Of a stretch of DNA of 64,000 nucleotides, positions 62,249-64,000 are shown piece by piece. A program made the translations under genes and the position numbers. The stretch is from Trileptium ribeirensis (taxonomy: Eukaryota; Nematoda; Enoplea; Enoplida; Thoracostomopsidae): the NCBI GenBank assembly GCA_030248225.1, contig JASANE010003168.1, forward strand, positions 124,001 to 188,000. The letters run 5' to 3'. Numbering within the stretch: the first letter of the stretch is position 1; the number at the start of each line of letters is the position of its first letter. A model generated the notes under the pieces. It was not told the DNA's origin and made no database searches. It worked only from the letters and a program-made list of their open reading frames with translations.

Positions 62249-62378
62249 GTCTTTCAATGCTCTGCGGACGATATGAATCTAGTATTAACGGGACCAACTA
62301 GCATTCCAGCAACATTATTACCTGCTTCACCAATTTCCGCGTTTCCAGCAGCCGCTCAAAGACCTTTCCTGTCGCCAG
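62249..62378 (+). CDS. ESRP-like exon: end of RRM3 and start of C-terminal tail
   Basis: The acceptor is ttttgtttcag and the donor is gtaatt; the exon enters in phase 0 and leaves in phase 1. It starts VFQCSADDMNLVLTGP, which closes RRM3, and continues into a low-complexity stretch rich in P, A, S and L (SIPATLLPASPISAFPAAA) as in the ESRP tail. Translation stays open to the donor. The tail continues downstream; I found no convincing next exon before 64000. A MITE begins about 20 bp after the donor. Confidence 0.93.
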
Positions 62379-62397
62379 GTAATTTTGTAAATGCGTT

Positions 62398-62889
62398 AGT
62401 AAACTTAACCTGCACGCGTAGCCATCATTTTCTGTAACTTCCGATAGCGAATCGCAAAAAAACCTGTTACGGAACAAATGCGGAAATTTTATTGGTTTTC
62501 TCTAACAGAAAGTTGGCTCAGTAAGAAACACGAAACAAAAATTACATTTTGCGTTTAATCAAAATTTTGACTATTTTCAAGTTGCAGGAAAGTTTTACTT
62601 ATGTATTTTCCACTGTTCGCGAACAAATTTAATGTAATACTAACGTCACATGTTAATCGATCTTGTTTTTAGTTAATAGTGTTCGCGAACAAAGCCAGAC
62701 TAATCCAAATCCGGTAGATTTTCGTTCGCAAAAAAGAGAACTTCGTGAACTCAACTGGACCGGATCTTTATCACAGAGCTGTGTACTTCTGAACCATTTC
62801 ACCCCGAGTTGTGGTTAACCAAAAACCTTCGGCAACATTTTTTAACCTAAACAACAAAATAGCATGGTTGATGCGTTCTGTTAAATTTA
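62398..62889. mobile_element. MITE, family M, copy 3
   Basis: The left end agtaaacttaacctgcacgc followed by gtagccatcattttctg is mirrored at the right by tagcatggttgatgcgttct and gttaaattta. The inside shares ttcgcgaacaaatttaatgt and aacgtcacat with copy 2. It starts about 20 bp after the donor of the last visible ESRP exon. Confidence 0.75.
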
Positions 62890-64000
62890 TTGTCGCAAAA
62901 GTATTTTGTATTTGCCGTTAAAGGTAAGCTAAACAAGTTTTTGTTAGCTTTACTTCTACCATTAACATTGGAAGTGTATATATAACTATATGTTATATAT
63001 TTATATATTTTTATTAATGACAACGAATTAAATAACCGATGGCTGTAATATTTGTATGTCAATAAATCGAAAAATATTAATTTCAATATCAAATATCAAT
63101 TTGAGTGGACTCAGCAGCTACTATAGTAATCTATAATTTTCAGGAGTTGAAAAAAGTGAAAATGGCATATACAGAATAGCACATAGGATAGCACACTGAA
63201 ATAGCATATAAATTTTCATGATTTAAATGGTGTTTTTAAAAATATAGCAATTTGAGTGGTGTATTTGCGAAATTCGAGCAACCACTTTTTTTGTTATTGC
63301 TACATTGGTCCGTTTTGGCTGCTAGTTACGTTCTGCGCGCATTAATTGATTAAGATTAATGTATCATGAACCTCTTTCAAAATCGGACACCATAGTTCAA
63401 ACCATCCGCAAAGTGATGCACGATATGTTAATGAAAATGTGGCTTAATGTTTCGGGTTTTCATTCCAAGTATCTTAACACGTTTTCTTGCGTGTTCATGA
63501 ACAATGGATGTGGATTCGCCCCAGGTTGTACAAAATAGGATGCCCAGTGGGCGCAGGTTAATTTTAGTCGCGCACTAACAATCTAGAGACTGGTTAGTCA
63601 AATCATAGCGGCCAAACAAATATATGGGTACTTGATGTATGAACACACAATCAGATTAACATAGCTCACAAGTTGAAATCAGAAAGTTGAAAAGTTAAAA
63701 TCAGAAAGCTTTTGTTTGGCGCTGATTTCAATCAATGTGAAATAGATCCTATGTGTCCAAGTTTTGTGACTTTACGGCGTAGATGATTATATGCTATGGG
63801 GTAGATGATGTAGGGCGGCCGTACGGTGTCCGATAGCGAGGAGGCGTGGATGCTGCTTTAGGAGGTAGATATTTATAAAAGTGGAAATTGCTTGCAATTT
63901 GCTGAAATTTATAAAATGTGCGCTATATATTGGCATAATAATTTGGTCATTATTGCTAAAATTTTAATTTGGTGCACGACTTGGGGAGATGCGCCTCGGG
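62890..64000 (+). other. Start of the next ESRP intron
   Basis: No exon with the required phase and C-terminal-tail character was found. AT-rich, non-coding. Confidence 0.5.

Larger units (their letters stand above)
32443..62378 (+). other. ESRP/fusilli-type splicing regulator gene, partial (seven exons, RRM2-RRM3)
   Basis: The seven exons listed below form one + strand gene model in which each donor phase matches the next acceptor phase. ESRP1/ESRP2 (vertebrates), fusilli (Drosophila) and SYM-2 (nematode) are nuclear RNA-binding proteins that control alternative splicing through three hnRNP F/H-like RRMs. The exons read in order as the RRM1-RRM2 linker, RRM2, a proline/threonine-rich linker and RRM3. 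Motifs such as [31 protein letters not shown] and RYIEVFQCS are diagnostic of the family. Introns are about 21.5, 0.71, 1.45, 0.90, 3.46 and 1.04 kb. The promoter, N-terminal exons and last exons were not found. The family call is firm; the exact orthologue name and species are not determined. Confidence 0.95.

Noticed and set aside
63143..63200. Possible next ESRP exon after ttttcag
   Set aside because: The required phase gives a short frame that reaches a stop, without the P/A/S-rich or aromatic character expected of the ESRP tail.

Overview
This is AT-rich eukaryotic nuclear DNA from an animal, most likely an invertebrate. It holds one recognisable host gene, on the + strand, and a dense load of transposon remnants and tandem repeats. 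The gene is an ESRP/fusilli-type epithelial splicing regulator. Seven exons (32443-62378) have consistent splice phases and encode RRM2 and RRM3. The N-terminal exons (exonuclease-like domain, RRM1) and the C-terminal tail are not seen and presumably lie outside the window. The residues look more like the fly protein than the vertebrate ones, but the phylum cannot be fixed from this alone.

Layout: 1-32442 has no recognised exon. It holds MITEs, tRNA-related SINE pieces, a 241-bp satellite (5556-7083), a three-copy repeat split by an insertion (7577-8725), decayed retroelement coding pieces (13385-14800), a non-autonomous hAT-like element with a near-perfect 8-bp target duplication (16303-17116), a roughly 700-bp foldback palindrome (18710-19420) and a 112-bp satellite (24302-25072). 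32443-32537 is the first visible ESRP exon. 32538-54072 is a 21.5-kb intron with microsatellites, 21-22-bp minisatellites, a G-rich minisatellite and a nested transposon complex (50861-54054). 54073-62378 carries six more exons with introns of 0.7-3.5 kb. 62379-64000 begins the next intron.

The most unusual locus is 51040-53451. It is a 2.4-kb element with a frameshifted retroviral-type gag (zinc knuckle included) followed directly by an env-like reading frame with a furin-type site and a fusion-peptide-like stretch. I see no protease, reverse transcriptase or integrase between them. It ends in 41-bp inverted repeats (39/41 matching), is flanked by ATAT on both sides, and sits inside an older palindromic element. 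The outer end of that older element lies 18 bp before the acceptor of the second ESRP exon. Repeat sequence thus appears to have come very close to the splice site of a conserved splicing regulator.
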